64,000 bases of DNA from Lentzea atacamensis (GCF_003269295.1 NZ_QLTT01000001.1:81635-145634), one strand, 5' to 3'; shown: positions 50,878 to 60,659, counted from the stretch's first letter. The notes: generated from the sequence alone by a model not told the origin. Numbers and translations are program-made.

Positions 50878-51464
50878 GTGAGGGCGAGCTTCACGCCGAG
50901 CGCCGCGAACGAGGCGGCGAAGCACCGCCGCAGCCACACCATCACCCGCGGCCGGGACAGGACCTGGTCGCGCATCGACGCGGCGAAGAGCCCGTACACG
51001 ACGAAGCCAGCGAACGTCATCGCCATGAACACCGCGCTCAGCTGCACCATCTGCGCCGGAGTGGTGGCGAACTGCGGCAGGAACGCCACGAAGAAGATCG
51101 TCAGCTTGGGGTTCAGCACGTTGAGCAGCACGGCGTTGACGATGATCTTCGTCGCCGACGCCCGCGGCGCGTCGGCGGAGACCACGAGCTCGCTCTTGTC
51201 CCGCAACGTGCTCCACGCCAGGAACACCAGGTACGCGACCCCGAGGTACTTCACGATCTCGAACGCCAGCGCGCTCGCGTGCAACAGTGCGGCCAGCCCG
51301 GTGACAGTGGCGACCACCTGCGGCACAATCCCGAGCGTGCAGCCGAACGCGGCGATCACGCTCGCACGCCGGCCGTGGGCCAGACCGGCGGACATCGTGT
51401 ACAGCACACCGGTGCCGGGTGTGGCGACCGCGATCAGCGTCGTGATCAGGAATGCGAGGCTCAT
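50874..51464 (-). CDS. LysE family exporter
   Basis: 196-residue LysE/RhtB-type exporter with six hydrophobic segments (MSLAFLITTLIAVATPG, ASVIAAFGCTLGIVPQVVA, VAYLVFLAWSTL, KIIVNAVLLNVLNPKLTIFFVAFLP by parts, FMAMTFAGFVVYGLFA, CFAASFAALGVKLALT). Exports amino acids or homoserine-lactone-like solutes from the cytoplasm. ATG at 51464 chosen over a GTG at 51473. Convergent with the sigma gene. Confidence 0.9.
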   Translation of the reverse strand: MSLAFLITTLIAVATPGTGVLYTMSAGLAHGRRASVIAAFGCTLGIVPQVVATVTGLAALLHASALAFEIVKYLGVAYLVFLAWSTLRDKSELVVSADAPRASATKIIVNAVLLNVLNPKLTIFFVAFLPQFATTPAQMVQLSAVFMAMTFAGFVVYGLFAASMRDQVLSRPRVMVWLRRCFAASFAALGVKLALT

Positions 51465-51508
51465 GCCGATCACTGTGCCGCCGGATCGGTCCAATTGGCA
51501 GAGCCAAA

Positions 51509-53134
51509 TCAGGCGTGCTGAAATGGTCCAATTCTCGGGATCGGGTCCGTGTGGGCGACCCTGCGGTCCAGGTCGGCCTGGAGGAGGTCGAGCTGGATCG
51601 GGGTGCCGCGGTAGGCGATGTGGCCGTCGGGCCTGATGACGTACGCGGTGTCGTTGCTGTATCGCTTGTGCGCGCTGCCGTCGGAGTCGGTGAGCGCGCC
51701 GGCGCCGTCTCGCATCGACACGATGTGGGTGTGCACGGCTGCGCCGTACCGGTTCTCCAGTGTCGCCGCGAGCGCGAGCGCGGGTGAGGTGTCCGCGTCG
51801 CGGGTGAACAGCAGCACCGTGTAATGCGTGCCGCGCAGCAAGGTGAACAACCGCTGCCCGCCCACCACGACCTCACGTGCCCGGTCGCCCGGCCGGGGGC
51901 CGTGCCGCATCGGGCCGTCGTGGGAGTTGAGCGGGCTGTCCGGGTAGCCGACGCGCAGCTGGGAGAACAGACCCGCCACCAGGCGGCGGAACGCGGGCCG
52001 CGCCACGGCGTGGGGGAGCAGCCGCGGCTGAAGTGCCCGGACCAGCCGGGCGAGCGGGTGCTGGGCGGCCGCGATCGAGAAGCCCCGGTCGGTGGTGCGC
52101 AGCAGCTGGGTGGCAACCGGGTGTCGTTCGGCGGAGTAGGAGTCGAGGATGCCGGCGTGAGCGTGGCCGTGTTCGACGGCGGCGATCTTCCACGCCAGGT
52201 TGTACGCGTCCTGGATACCGGTGTTCATGCCTTGGGCTCCGGCAGGGCTGTGGATGTGCGCGGCGTCGCCGGCGAGGAACACCCGGCCCTCGCGGAAGCG
52301 GGGCACGCTGCGGCGGTGCAGCCGGTAGCGAGCCGTCCACGAGGTCTCGGCGATCCGGGCGGGAACGGACGAACGTTGATCCATGAGCGTTTGCAGGTCG
52401 GCGAGCGTCGGTGCGTTGTCCGTGTCGTCTCGCGCGCCGGCGGGGACGCTGCCGAAGATGCGGAACCGGCCCGGTCCTGGCATGGCCCAGGCGGCGAAGA
52501 TGCCGTCCTTGGCCGGGAAGATGTACAGCTCACCGTCCGGCAGGTCCCAGTCGAGCCGTGCGTCGGCCTGGATGAACTCCTCGGCGTAGGTGGCACCTTC
52601 GAACGGGATGCCCACCGTTGAGCGCACTCTGCTGTGCGCGCCGTCGGCACCGATCACCCATCGGGCGGTGACGACTTCCTCCGTGCCGTCGGAGCGGCGC
52701 AGCCGTGCCCGGACTCCGTCCTCGTCCTGGTCGAGGTCCTCGAAGACGACCCCGCGTTCGACGGGCACGCCGAGGCCGAGCAGGTGCTCGGTGAGCAGGC
52801 GTTCGGTGAGGTCCTGCGGAATCATCTGCGGATCCGGATAGGCCGTGTACAGGTCCGACTCGCCCGACAGCTGCGCGCCGAGGTCGAACCGGAACGGCCG
52901 TCCCTTGATCACCGCGGTGAGCTGGTCGGCGGGGCGCCCTGCGCTCAGCACCTGCTCGACGACGCCCATGTCGTCGAACACCTCCAGCGTGCGGCTCTGC
53001 ACCACCAGTGCCCGCGACGTGACCGCGGGTCTGCTCTGCCGGTCGACGACCCGCACGGCGAGGCCGCGTCTGGCCAGCTCGGCTGCTGCGGTCAGGCCCG
53101 TCGGTCCGGCGCCCACCACGAGAACCGTTGTCAT
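51509..53134 (-). CDS. FAD-dependent aromatic monooxygenase
   Basis: 541-residue flavoprotein of the phenol/anthraquinone hydroxylase type: MTTVLVVGAGPTGLTAAAEL (GxGxxG), ARWVIGADGAHSRVR (DG motif) and VFLAGDAAHIHSPAGAQGMNTGIQDAYNL (GD motif). It hydroxylates aromatic or polyketide-like rings using NAD(P)H and O2. GGAGGAAACG precedes the ATG. It diverges from a TetR gene with two GTCGGTC-type operators between, a typical inducible detoxification or tailoring pair. Confidence 0.93.
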   Translation of the reverse strand: MTTVLVVGAGPTGLTAAAELARRGLAVRVVDRQSRPAVTSRALVVQSRTLEVFDDMGVVEQVLSAGRPADQLTAVIKGRPFRFDLGAQLSGESDLYTAYPDPQMIPQDLTERLLTEHLLGLGVPVERGVVFEDLDQDEDGVRARLRRSDGTEEVVTARWVIGADGAHSRVRSTVGIPFEGATYAEEFIQADARLDWDLPDGELYIFPAKDGIFAAWAMPGPGRFRIFGSVPAGARDDTDNAPTLADLQTLMDQRSSVPARIAETSWTARYRLHRRSVPRFREGRVFLAGDAAHIHSPAGAQGMNTGIQDAYNLAWKIAAVEHGHAHAGILDSYSAERHPVATQLLRTTDRGFSIAAAQHPLARLVRALQPRLLPHAVARPAFRRLVAGLFSQLRVGYPDSPLNSHDGPMRHGPRPGDRAREVVVGGQRLFTLLRGTHYTVLLFTRDADTSPALALAATLENRYGAAVHTHIVSMRDGAGALTDSDGSAHKRYSNDTAYVIRPDGHIAYRGTPIQLDLLQADLDRRVAHTDPIPRIGPFQHA

Positions 53135-53153
53135 CGTTTCCTCCGGATCTTCT

Positions 53154-53175
53154 CTCGACTGACCGGTCGGTCGAG
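53154..53175. promoter_or_regulatory. TetR operator O1 (monooxygenase side)
   Basis: CTCGACTGACCGGTCGGTCGAG, here by half-sites CGACTGACC and GGTCGGTCG with one mismatch, just upstream of the monooxygenase. Confidence 0.7.
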
Positions 53176-53186
53176 TGGAAACGGTA

Positions 53187-53202
53187 GACCGACCAGTCAG
53201 TC
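53187..53202. promoter_or_regulatory. TetR operator O2 (regulator side)
   Basis: GACCGACCAGTCAGTC, same half-site with two differences, 20 bases before the regulator start. Confidence 0.6.
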
Positions 53203-53221
53203 GAGGCAATACAATTAACCG

Positions 53222-53863
53222 GTGCAACCGTTGAGCCAGGGATCAGGTCCGATGGGCAAGGAAGCGACCACCGAGCAGCGCCGGGCGCAGATCCTCGCCG
53301 CGGCCGCGGCGGTCTTCGCCGGCAAGGGATTTCACAAGGCGCGCATGGACGACGTGGCGCGCGCCGCCGGTCTGGGCAAGGGCACGGTCTACTGGTACTT
53401 CGCCAGCAAGGAAGAGCTGGCCATCTCGCTCGTCGAGATCATGCAGGGCGTGATTCCTCGCCAGCTGGCCGACGCCGCCGGGGAGCCGGGTTCGGTGCGC
53501 GAGCGCATCACCGCGCAGATGAACCGCCTCGCGGAATCGCTGGCCGCCAACTCCGACACGGTCCTGCTGACGTTCGAGATGTACTCGCTGTCGTACCGCG
53601 TGCCGGAGATCAGGGCCTACTTCATCCGGTTCTACACCGAGCTGACAGGCCAGTTCGTCCGGCTGCTCGAACAGGGAGTCGCCGCCGGCGAACTGGCCGA
53701 GGACACCGACGTGGAGACCGTGGCGAGGACGCTGGTCTCGGCGGTCGACGGCCTCAGCGCGCGCTGGGCGCTGGCCCCGGAGGACCACGACCTGCGCGCG
53801 AACCTGGCCAGCACGGTCGCGCTGATCCTGGACGCGGTGACGGCGAAAGCGAAGGGCGAATGA
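53222..53863 (+). CDS. TetR family regulator of monooxygenase
   Basis: 213-residue TetR protein: RAQILAAAAAVFAGKGFHKARMDDVARAAGLGKGTVYWYFASKEEL is the HTH (AAGLGKGTVYWYFASK), followed by a C-terminal helix bundle (FIRFYTELTGQFVRLLEQG). GTG start at 53222 with TACAAT 6 bases upstream, so leaderless; ATG at 53252 is another possibility. The ATGA overlap joins it to the next serine hydrolase gene. Represses the divergent monooxygenase through the operators. Confidence 0.92.
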   Translation: MQPLSQGSGPMGKEATTEQRRAQILAAAAAVFAGKGFHKARMDDVARAAGLGKGTVYWYFASKEELAISLVEIMQGVIPRQLADAAGEPGSVRERITAQMNRLAESLAANSDTVLLTFEMYSLSYRVPEIRAYFIRFYTELTGQFVRLLEQGVAAGELAEDTDVETVARTLVSAVDGLSARWALAPEDHDLRANLASTVALILDAVTAKAKGE

Positions 53864-54795
53864 TCTCCCGGCTGTGCCAGGACATCCAACGCGAACTGGA
53901 AGCCGATCCGCGCTACCGCCACACGAGTCACCTGCGGGTCGAGGTGGCGGGCGAGCTGGTGCACGACGCCCACCTCCACGGCCCGGCGGTGGCCGAGACC
54001 TTCTCCATCACCAAGTCCGTGCTCTCCACCCTGGTGGGCATCGCGATGGCGGACGGCCTGGTCACCGACCTCGACACACCGCTCGGGCAGGTGCTCGACA
54101 TCCGGGGCACCCCGGCCGAGCGCCACACCCTGCGCCACCTCCTCACCATGACCCGAGGCTGCGAGACCGCAGGTGAATGGGACGTCGACGCCGTCCTGGC
54201 ACGACCGCACGGCTGGATCAGGCACCTGGCCTCGGCGCCGCAGCTCACCGCGCCCGGCGTCCGGTTCGAGTACGACGGCGTGGCGGCACACCTGCTCAGC
54301 GCCGCCTTGACCGAGCTCGTCGGGCGGCCGCTGGCCGGCTACGCGGCGGAACGGCTGTTCACCCCGCTGGGCATCAGCGACTGGGAGTGGTCCACAGATC
54401 CCGACGGGATCGCCGTCGGGTGGGCGCACCTCCGCCTGTCCGCCGGCGGACTGGGTGCACTGGGACGGCTGTGGCTCGACGGCGGCCGTCTGCACGGGAC
54501 GCCCCTCGTCGATCCGGGCTACGCGGCCCAGATGATGCGACCGCAGAACCAGGGCGGCTCTCCAGAAGGGTGCCCGTTCGGCTATCTCATGTGGATCGAC
54601 GAGCACGGTCCGTTCGCCGGTGGCTGGGCAGGCCAGCACGTCACCCTGATCCCCGAAGCCGACGCGGTGATCGTCACCACCGGCGATCCCCGCTTCGACC
54701 CCGGACCACCACCGCGTGCCGAACTCCCCGACGACTGGAGGCCGGCGCGTGACCTGGTCACCGCGCGGCTCGTGCCGGCCCTGCTGGCACGGTGA
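53860..54795 (+). CDS. Serine hydrolase of beta-lactamase class C fold
   Basis: 311-residue serine hydrolase: FSITKSVLSTLVG holds the SxxK motif (STKS type, SITK), the tyrosine motif is FEYDGVAA, and GGWAGQHVTL takes the place of the KTG triad. No signal peptide is visible, so it is likely an intracellular esterase or peptidase. It overlaps the TetR gene (ATGA) and is probably induced with it. Substrate unknown. Confidence 0.87.
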   Translation: MISRLCQDIQRELEADPRYRHTSHLRVEVAGELVHDAHLHGPAVAETFSITKSVLSTLVGIAMADGLVTDLDTPLGQVLDIRGTPAERHTLRHLLTMTRGCETAGEWDVDAVLARPHGWIRHLASAPQLTAPGVRFEYDGVAAHLLSAALTELVGRPLAGYAAERLFTPLGISDWEWSTDPDGIAVGWAHLRLSAGGLGALGRLWLDGGRLHGTPLVDPGYAAQMMRPQNQGGSPEGCPFGYLMWIDEHGPFAGGWAGQHVTLIPEADAVIVTTGDPRFDPGPPPRAELPDDWRPARDLVTARLVPALLAR

Positions 54796-54824
54796 GCGGA
54801 TTTCGGTCGCAACCCCGGCGAGAG

Positions 54825-54851
54825 TGTCGAAATGCCACCACCGGCTCCGTC
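54825..54851 (+). promoter_or_regulatory. ECF42-type promoter before VOC gene
   Basis: TGTCGA-N17-CGTC, 32 bases before the VOC start, matching the CGA/TC form of the -10 element. Confidence 0.58.
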
Positions 54852-54883
54852 CCAGGGGTACGAGCAACGAGGAGGCACACGAA

Positions 54884-55321
54884 ATGGCAGTCAAGGCCAT
54901 GCACCACGTCGGCATCACCGTCACCGATCTCGCGGCCGCGGTCGCGTTCTTCGAGGAGCTCGGCCTGGAGCTCGAAGGAAAGATGCACATGGAGGGCTCG
55001 TTCGTCGACGGCGTCATCGGGCTCGACGGCTCCCGCAGCCAGATCGCGATGCTGCGCACCCCGGACGACCGGTACCGGATCGAGTTCAGCGAGTTCCAGG
55101 CGCCGCAGAGCATCGACGGCAGCTCGCACGCACCGATTCACGCCCTCGGCCTGCGGCACATCGCTTTCGTCGTGGACGACCTCGACGACACCCTCGCCCG
55201 CCTCCGGCCGCACGGCGCCGAGCTGGTGCGCAACGTCGAGACGTACCAGGACATCCTGCGGACCTGCTACGTCCGCGGCCCCGAGGGGATCCTCGTCGAG
55301 CTGAGCGAGTTCTTCAGCTGA
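54884..55321 (+). CDS. VOC family (glyoxalase-like) protein, ECF42-linked
   Basis: 145-residue vicinal-oxygen-chelate protein: AMHHVGITVTDLAAAVAFFEELGLELEG, LRTPDDRYRIEFSEF, ALGLRHIAFVVDDLDDTLARL and GPEGILVELSEFF with metal ligands His and Glu at H-E positions. Acts on small electrophiles or ring-cleavage products. GAGGAGG before the ATG. ECF-like promoter upstream suggests it belongs to the ECF42 set. Overlaps the convergent AraC gene by 8 bases. Confidence 0.9.
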   Translation: MAVKAMHHVGITVTDLAAAVAFFEELGLELEGKMHMEGSFVDGVIGLDGSRSQIAMLRTPDDRYRIEFSEFQAPQSIDGSSHAPIHALGLRHIAFVVDDLDDTLARLRPHGAELVRNVETYQDILRTCYVRGPEGILVELSEFFS

Positions 55322-56087
55322 GCGCCCGCGCGTACGCCGTGGGGGAGACGCCGACGGTCTGGGTGAAGTCGCGCACGAGGTGGGCCTGGTCGCTGTAACC
55401 GAGATCAGCGGCCAACCGCGCCCACTCCACCTCGGACTCGGCGCGTTCCAGCGCCTCGTGGATGCGGTAGCGCAGGATGACCCACTTCGGGCTCACCCCG
55501 ACGTAGTCCGCGAACAGCCGTTGCATCGTCCGCACCGCCACACCCTCGGCGCTCGCGAAGTCCGCGACCCGCTGGATCTCCCGGTCGTCACGGATCCGCT
55601 GGACCAGGTCCATCGCCAGCGTCGCCTGCGGATCCTCGTGTGGCCCCATCGTCAGCAGGAACCGATCGAGTGCGGCGACGCGCCCGTCCTCGTCCTCCTC
55701 GCCCAGCACCAGCTCCGCGGGAACGTCGGTGAGCCGCACGTGCCGGCCGGTCCAGTGCGACACCGGCTCGGCGCGGAACGGCCGGAACCCGCCGGGCCGG
55801 AACTGCACTCCCGCGACGGCAACCCGGCCGTGCAGCGTCCGGCTGAAGAGCCCGAGCCCGACACCGGCGATCTCCGGGTGCGCGTACCCGTGTTCGAAGA
55901 CGAGGTTCACGGACGGATGCGGCACCACGTGCGAGGTGTAAGGCGTGTCGAGCGAACCGTCGATCAGCCAGTAATGCTCCAGATACGGCTGCAGCTCGGC
56001 ACAGGGCAGACGACGCCGGAACCGCACGCGGGCGAACAGCTCACGCGCGTCCACGATTCCCCTGGTGTCCCGGCGCGGCCCCTGCAC
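55314..56087 (-). CDS. AraC family transcriptional regulator
   Basis: 257-residue AraC regulator with an N-terminal DUF6597-like part (LPCAELQPYLEHYWLIDGSLDTPYTSHVVPHP, SVNLVFEHG) and a C-terminal pair of HTH motifs (VADFASAEGVAVRTMQRLFADYVGVSPKW and AADLGYSDQAHLVRDFTQTVGVSP). Activates unknown genes. GTG start 7 bases after TAGGAT (leaderless). Divergent from the DinB-like gene at 56153, with about 65 bases between. Confidence 0.9.
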   Translation of the reverse strand: MQGPRRDTRGIVDARELFARVRFRRRLPCAELQPYLEHYWLIDGSLDTPYTSHVVPHPSVNLVFEHGYAHPEIAGVGLGLFSRTLHGRVAVAGVQFRPGGFRPFRAEPVSHWTGRHVRLTDVPAELVLGEEDEDGRVAALDRFLLTMGPHEDPQATLAMDLVQRIRDDREIQRVADFASAEGVAVRTMQRLFADYVGVSPKWVILRYRIHEALERAESEVEWARLAADLGYSDQAHLVRDFTQTVGVSPTAYARALS

Positions 56088-56152
56088 GCCAGTGATCCTA
56101 GGTTGGCGCGTTTTTTCAAGAACGCCGAACCGCGCGGAAATAGCGTCGAGCC

Positions 56153-56707
56153 ATGAAGCTCAGCGTTCTGCTCGATCGTGCCCGTGACCACGCACTGCCC
56201 GTCATCGCGGACATCGGTGACGACGACCTGACCAAGCCCACCCCGTGCGCTGACTACGACGTCCGCGCCCTGCTCGACCACCTGCTGCACGTCGTCGTCG
56301 AGTTCCAGAAGCTCGCCGTCAAGCAGGACGCCGACTTCAGCCACACCCCGTCCTATCCGGACTGGCGCGCGCAGTTCCCCGTCGAGACGGCGAAGCTCGT
56401 CGAGGCGTGGGGGCAGCCCGGAGCGGACGAGGGCATCGCCGGCAGCATGAACATGCCCGCACAGACCGTGGGCGGGCTTGCGTTGCTCGACCTGACCATC
56501 CACGCCTCGGACCTCGCGCAGGCGACCGGACAGCGCTTCGAGCCCGACACCGAGGTGCTCGCCGAGGTCGCGGGCCTCGTCGCCCAGATGGGGCCGATGG
56601 CCCAGGAGTGGAACGTGTTCAAGGCGCCCGTCGAGGCACCGGCCGACGCGTCACCGTTCGAGCGGGTCCTGGCCGACACCGGCCGCAACCCGCGCTGGAG
56701 TGCTTGA
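56153..56707 (+). CDS. TIGR03086 DinB-like metal-binding protein
   Basis: 184-residue member of the mycothiol-linked DinB group (TIGR03086): MKLSVLLDRARDHALPVIADIG, LTKPTPCADYDVRALLDHLLHVV, NMPAQTVGGLALLDLTIHASDLAQATG. The family includes mycothiol-dependent isomerases with a His-rich metal site; exact activity unknown. ATG 6 bases after TAGCGT (leaderless). Overlaps nothing; the racemase gene begins 8 bases later, so the two are probably co-transcribed. Confidence 0.88.
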   Translation: MKLSVLLDRARDHALPVIADIGDDDLTKPTPCADYDVRALLDHLLHVVVEFQKLAVKQDADFSHTPSYPDWRAQFPVETAKLVEAWGQPGADEGIAGSMNMPAQTVGGLALLDLTIHASDLAQATGQRFEPDTEVLAEVAGLVAQMGPMAQEWNVFKAPVEAPADASPFERVLADTGRNPRWSA

Positions 56708-56715
56708 CTGGCGGC

Positions 56716-57399
56716 ATGATGACCATCGGGATGCTCGGCGGGATGAGCTGGGAGAGCAGCGCGGAGTACTACCGCCTCGCGAACACGATCGTGCGGGAAC
56801 GCCTCGGCGGCCTGCACTCCGCGAAAGTCGTGCTGCACTCCGTGGACTTCGCCGAGATCGAACGCATGCAGGTCGAGGGCAGGTGGGACGACGCCGGCAA
56901 GGCGCTCGCCGAAGCGGCGGCGAGCGTACAGGCGGGCGGTGCGGACTTCCTGCTGCTGTGCACCAACACCATGCACAAGGTGTTCGACCAGGTGCAGGCC
57001 GCCGTCGACATCCCGATGATCCACCTCGGCGACACCACGGCTGCCGCGATCAAGAAGGCCGGGCTGACCACGGTCGGCCTGCTCGGCACCGGGTTCACGA
57101 TGGACCAGCCGTTCTACCGCGAACGCCTGGAGTCGCACGGGTTGCGCGTCCTGCTTCCGTCCACAGAGGACCGTGCGACCGTGCACCGGATCATCTACGA
57201 CGAGCTGTGCGTCGGCGTCGTCCGGGACGAGTCCAGGCGGGCGTACCAGGACGTGATCTCACGGTTCGAGGGGGCGGAGGGGATCATCCTCGGCTGCACC
57301 GAGATCGAGCTGCTGATCACCCAGGCCGACGTGCCGCTTCCGGTGTTCCCGACCACCCGCCTGCACGTCGAGGCGGCCGTTGAGCGGGCCATTCTGTGA
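56716..57399 (+). CDS. Aspartate/glutamate racemase family protein
   Basis: 227-residue racemase of the Asp/Glu/hydantoin type: MTIGMLGGMSWESSAEYYRLAN, the first Cys in LLLCTNTMHKVFD and the second in IILGCTEIELLI. It interconverts D and L forms of an acidic amino acid, supplying peptidoglycan or a metabolite. Two consecutive ATG codons (56716 and 56719) are possible starts. Sits 8 bases after the DinB-like gene. Confidence 0.9.
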   Translation: MMTIGMLGGMSWESSAEYYRLANTIVRERLGGLHSAKVVLHSVDFAEIERMQVEGRWDDAGKALAEAAASVQAGGADFLLLCTNTMHKVFDQVQAAVDIPMIHLGDTTAAAIKKAGLTTVGLLGTGFTMDQPFYRERLESHGLRVLLPSTEDRATVHRIIYDELCVGVVRDESRRAYQDVISRFEGAEGIILGCTEIELLITQADVPLPVFPTTRLHVEAAVERAIL

Positions 57400-57496
57400 A
57401 TATGTGATGTGATCCACGCCGCAACGCGGCCACGCTGCGAGCTGTCTTAGTCACTGAGGGCTAATCAACCTCCACAGTGAACCAGGGGAGTTCGCG

Positions 57497-60400
57497 TTGA
57501 AACGATCACATCTCGCCGCAGGGCTGACGGCTGTCGTGGTTGCCGCCACGGCAGCCGTTCCTGTTTCCGCGGCACCGCAGCAACCAGAGGTGCGTGCGGA
57601 CGGGCTGACCACCAAGGTCACGCTCGTCACCGGTGACGAGGTCGTCGTCACCAACGGCAAGGTTCAGCCTCGCGCGGGCAGGGGCAGGCAGAACATCGCG
57701 TTCCGGACGTTCAAGGATCCGCGGGGCGACCTCCACGTCGTTCCCTCGGACGCCCAGGCCGGGTTGAACTCCGGGGAGCTCGACGAGCGGCTGTTCGACG
57801 TCTCGCTGCTGGCCAGATCCGGCTACGACGACGCCTCCAGCAAGACCATTCCGCTGATCGTGCAGGGGCAGGGGATCAGCGCGGCCAACGCGGAGTCGTT
57901 GCCGAGCATCGGCGCGCACGCCGTGACGGTCGAGAAGAACGGCGGGTTCTGGTCCGGTGCCCGGGCGGCGGGAACCGGACGGATCTGGCTCGACGGCCTG
58001 GTCACCGCGTCGCTGGACCGCAGCGCCGCGCAGGTCGGTGCGCCCCGGGCGTGGGAGAAGGGCTTCACCGGGTCCGGCGTGACGGTCGCGGTGCTCGACA
58101 CCGGTGTCGACGAGACGCACCCGGACCTCGCGGGCGCCGTCGTCGAGTCGAAGAACTTCAGCGACAGCGACACCACCGACGACCGCTCCGGCCACGGCAC
58201 GCACGTCGCCGCGACCGTGACCGGTGACGGCACGTACAAGGGCATCGCGCCCGACGCGAAGATCGTCAACGGCAAGGTGCTCGGTGACCACGGCGGCGGC
58301 CGCGAGAGCGACATCATCGCCGGCATGGAGTGGGCCGCCACCAAGGCCAAGGTCGTCAACATGAGCCTCGGCAGCCCGTGGCCGGAAGAGGGCACCGACC
58401 CGATGTCGCTGGCGCTCAACCGGATCACCGCGCAGACCGGCGCACTGTTCGTGGTCGCCGCCGGCAACTCCGGTGGCGCGGTGGGTTCACCCGCGGCCGC
58501 CGACGCGGCCCTCACCGTCGGCGCGGTGGACCGTGACGACAAGCTCGCCGAGTTCTCCTCGCGCGGCCCGCGCTGGGTGAACAACGCGGTCAAGCCCGAC
58601 ATCACGGCGCCGGGCGTGGAGATCGTGGCGGCCAAGGCGAAGAACGGCCAGATCGGCACGCCTGTCGGTGACGCGCACGTGGCGTTGTCCGGCACGTCGA
58701 TGGCCACGCCGCACGTGGCGGGCGCGGCGGCGATTCTCGCCGCCCAGCACCCGGCGTGGAAGGCCGAGGACATCAAGGCGGCGCTGATGAACACGGCGAA
58801 GCCCAACCCGTCGTTGACCATCTACGAGCAGGGCGCCGGACGTCTCGACGTGGGCCGCGCGGTGTCCGCCGGGGTCACGACGTCCGCCGGCAGCCACTCG
58901 CTGGGCATCGCCCGCTGGCCGCACGACGACGACAAGCCGATCACGCAGAAGCTGACCTACCGCAACAACGGCAACGCGGCCGTGACGCTCGACCTCAGCG
59001 TGGCCGAGGTGAAGCCCGCTGCTTCCGGCCTGTTCAGCGTGTCGCCGTCGAAGCTGACGATCCCGGCCGGTGGCTCCGCGGACGCCGTCGTCACCGCGGA
59101 CACGCGTGCTTCCGTGCCGGACGCGATCTACGGCGCCGTGGTCCTGGCATCTGATGGCACGCGCGTACCGGTGGGTGTGGTGAAGGAGGTCGAGAGCTAC
59201 GACGTGAAGCTGACCTTCCTCGACCGCAACGGCAATCCGACGCCGGACTACAACTACCGGTTCGTCGACGTCAACCAGCCGCAGGCGTACCTCCGGTTCG
59301 ACCCGTCGGGCACGATCGTCCAGCGCCTGCCCAAGGGGACGTTCTTCTTCGACGGCTCGGTCTACACCCGCGACCCCGACCCGGCGAAGCGCGGCTCGAG
59401 CACCGCGATGATCGAGCCGGCGATCGAGATCACGGGCGACACCGACCTGGTGTTCGACGCGCGACAGGCGAACCAGCCGTCCATCACGGTCGACCAGAAG
59501 GAGGCCGCGTCGTCGAGCGCCGAGCTGGGCTTCGCCATGCAGGCCAACTGGGGCCTGACCGGCACGACCTGGATCATCGGCCGTTTCGACGGTTTCTTCA
59601 TCCGCCCGTCGAAGACGTCGTGGCCCAAGTTCAACTTCTACGCGCAGACGGTCATGGCCAAGCCGGACGGCAACGGCTATTTCGACGGCAGCCCGTACCA
59701 GTACAACGTGCGGATCTCCGAGAACGGCCGCGTGCCGGAGAACGTCCAGCGCACGGTGAAGGACAGCGAACTGGCCAAGGTCGACTCGGTGATCCACGCC
59801 CGCGTGCCGGGCTCGATCGGCCAGCGCGACAACGGCGCCTCCGGTCCGCTTCCGTTGCGGCTCAAGGAGTTCTACACGCCGGACGTCGAGTGGCTCGGCT
59901 CCGTGACCGAGTTCGCGAAGCTCGGCGAGTACCCCGGCCACGGCTACCAGTACACGGCCGTGCCACAGGTGTACAAGCTCGGCCGCACCGTCACCAAGCA
60001 CTGGAACAGCGCCGTGTACGGCCCCGCCGTGCCGAACGACCCGCGCTACGTCCGGTTCGCCGGACGCCTGGGCAACCAGCTGCGTCTCGACGTGCCGATG
60101 TTCAGCGCGACCGGCACCGTCGGCGGCGGCACGCACGTCGGCAGGACCGTCGTGACCCTCGACGGCAAGGTCATCTCCGACCAGGCCTACGCGGGCTACG
60201 CCTACATCCAGGGCGTGCCGGCGGAGAAGAAGACCTACCAGGCGCACGTCGAGGCCACCCGCGACTCGCAGTCGTCGAGGATCGTCACCGACTGGACGTT
60301 CACGTCCGAGCACGTCGCGGGCGAGGAGTACAAGGCGGTGCCGCTGCTGGCGGTGCGGTTCGCGCCGGAGCTGGACGACCAGAACCGGGCGGCTGCGGGT

Positions 60401-60655
60401 CGTGCGTTCACGATCCCGGTGACGGTGGAGCGCAACGGATCCTCGTCTTCGGCTGGGATCAGGACGCCGCAGATCCAGGTGTCCTACGACGAGGGCAAGA
60501 CCTGGCAGCAGGCGCTGGTGTTCAAGGTTCGCGACCAGTGGCGTGCTGCGGTGTTGCACCCGAAGAACGCCAAGTCGGTGTCGCTGAAGGCGAAGGCCAA
60601 TGACGCGAACGGCTCCGTCGAGCAGACGATCATCCGTGCGTACGACCTGAAGTGA
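57497..60655 (+). CDS. Secreted S8 subtilisin-like serine protease
   Basis: 1052-residue secreted protease: signal peptide MKRSHLAAGLTAVVVAATAA, a propeptide, then the S8 catalytic domain with VAVLDTGVDETHPDL (Asp), SGHGTHVAATV (His), VVAAGNSGGAV (oxyanion Asn) and LSGTSMATPHVAGAA (Ser). Long C-terminal region of about 620 residues with beta-sandwich character. TTG start, GGGGAG 7 bases before it. Probably degrades extracellular protein. Followed by a perfect terminator. Confidence 0.95.
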   Translation: MKRSHLAAGLTAVVVAATAAVPVSAAPQQPEVRADGLTTKVTLVTGDEVVVTNGKVQPRAGRGRQNIAFRTFKDPRGDLHVVPSDAQAGLNSGELDERLFDVSLLARSGYDDASSKTIPLIVQGQGISAANAESLPSIGAHAVTVEKNGGFWSGARAAGTGRIWLDGLVTASLDRSAAQVGAPRAWEKGFTGSGVTVAVLDTGVDETHPDLAGAVVESKNFSDSDTTDDRSGHGTHVAATVTGDGTYKGIAPDAKIVNGKVLGDHGGGRESDIIAGMEWAATKAKVVNMSLGSPWPEEGTDPMSLALNRITAQTGALFVVAAGNSGGAVGSPAAADAALTVGAVDRDDKLAEFSSRGPRWVNNAVKPDITAPGVEIVAAKAKNGQIGTPVGDAHVALSGTSMATPHVAGAAAILAAQHPAWKAEDIKAALMNTAKPNPSLTIYEQGAGRLDVGRAVSAGVTTSAGSHSLGIARWPHDDDKPITQKLTYRNNGNAAVTLDLSVAEVKPAASGLFSVSPSKLTIPAGGSADAVVTADTRASVPDAIYGAVVLASDGTRVPVGVVKEVESYDVKLTFLDRNGNPTPDYNYRFVDVNQPQAYLRFDPSGTIVQRLPKGTFFFDGSVYTRDPDPAKRGSSTAMIEPAIEITGDTDLVFDARQANQPSITVDQKEAASSSAELGFAMQANWGLTGTTWIIGRFDGFFIRPSKTSWPKFNFYAQTVMAKPDGNGYFDGSPYQYNVRISENGRVPENVQRTVKDSELAKVDSVIHARVPGSIGQRDNGASGPLPLRLKEFYTPDVEWLGSVTEFAKLGEYPGHGYQYTAVPQVYKLGRTVTKHWNSAVYGPAVPNDPRYVRFAGRLGNQLRLDVPMFSATGTVGGGTHVGRTVVTLDGKVISDQAYAGYAYIQGVPAEKKTYQAHVEATRDSQSSRIVTDWTFTSEHVAGEEYKAVPLLAVRFAPELDDQNRAAAGRAFTIPVTVERNGSSSSAGIRTPQIQVSYDEGKTWQQALVFKVRDQWRAAVLHPKNAKSVSLKAKANDANGSVEQTIIRAYDLK

Positions 60656-60659
60656 CGGC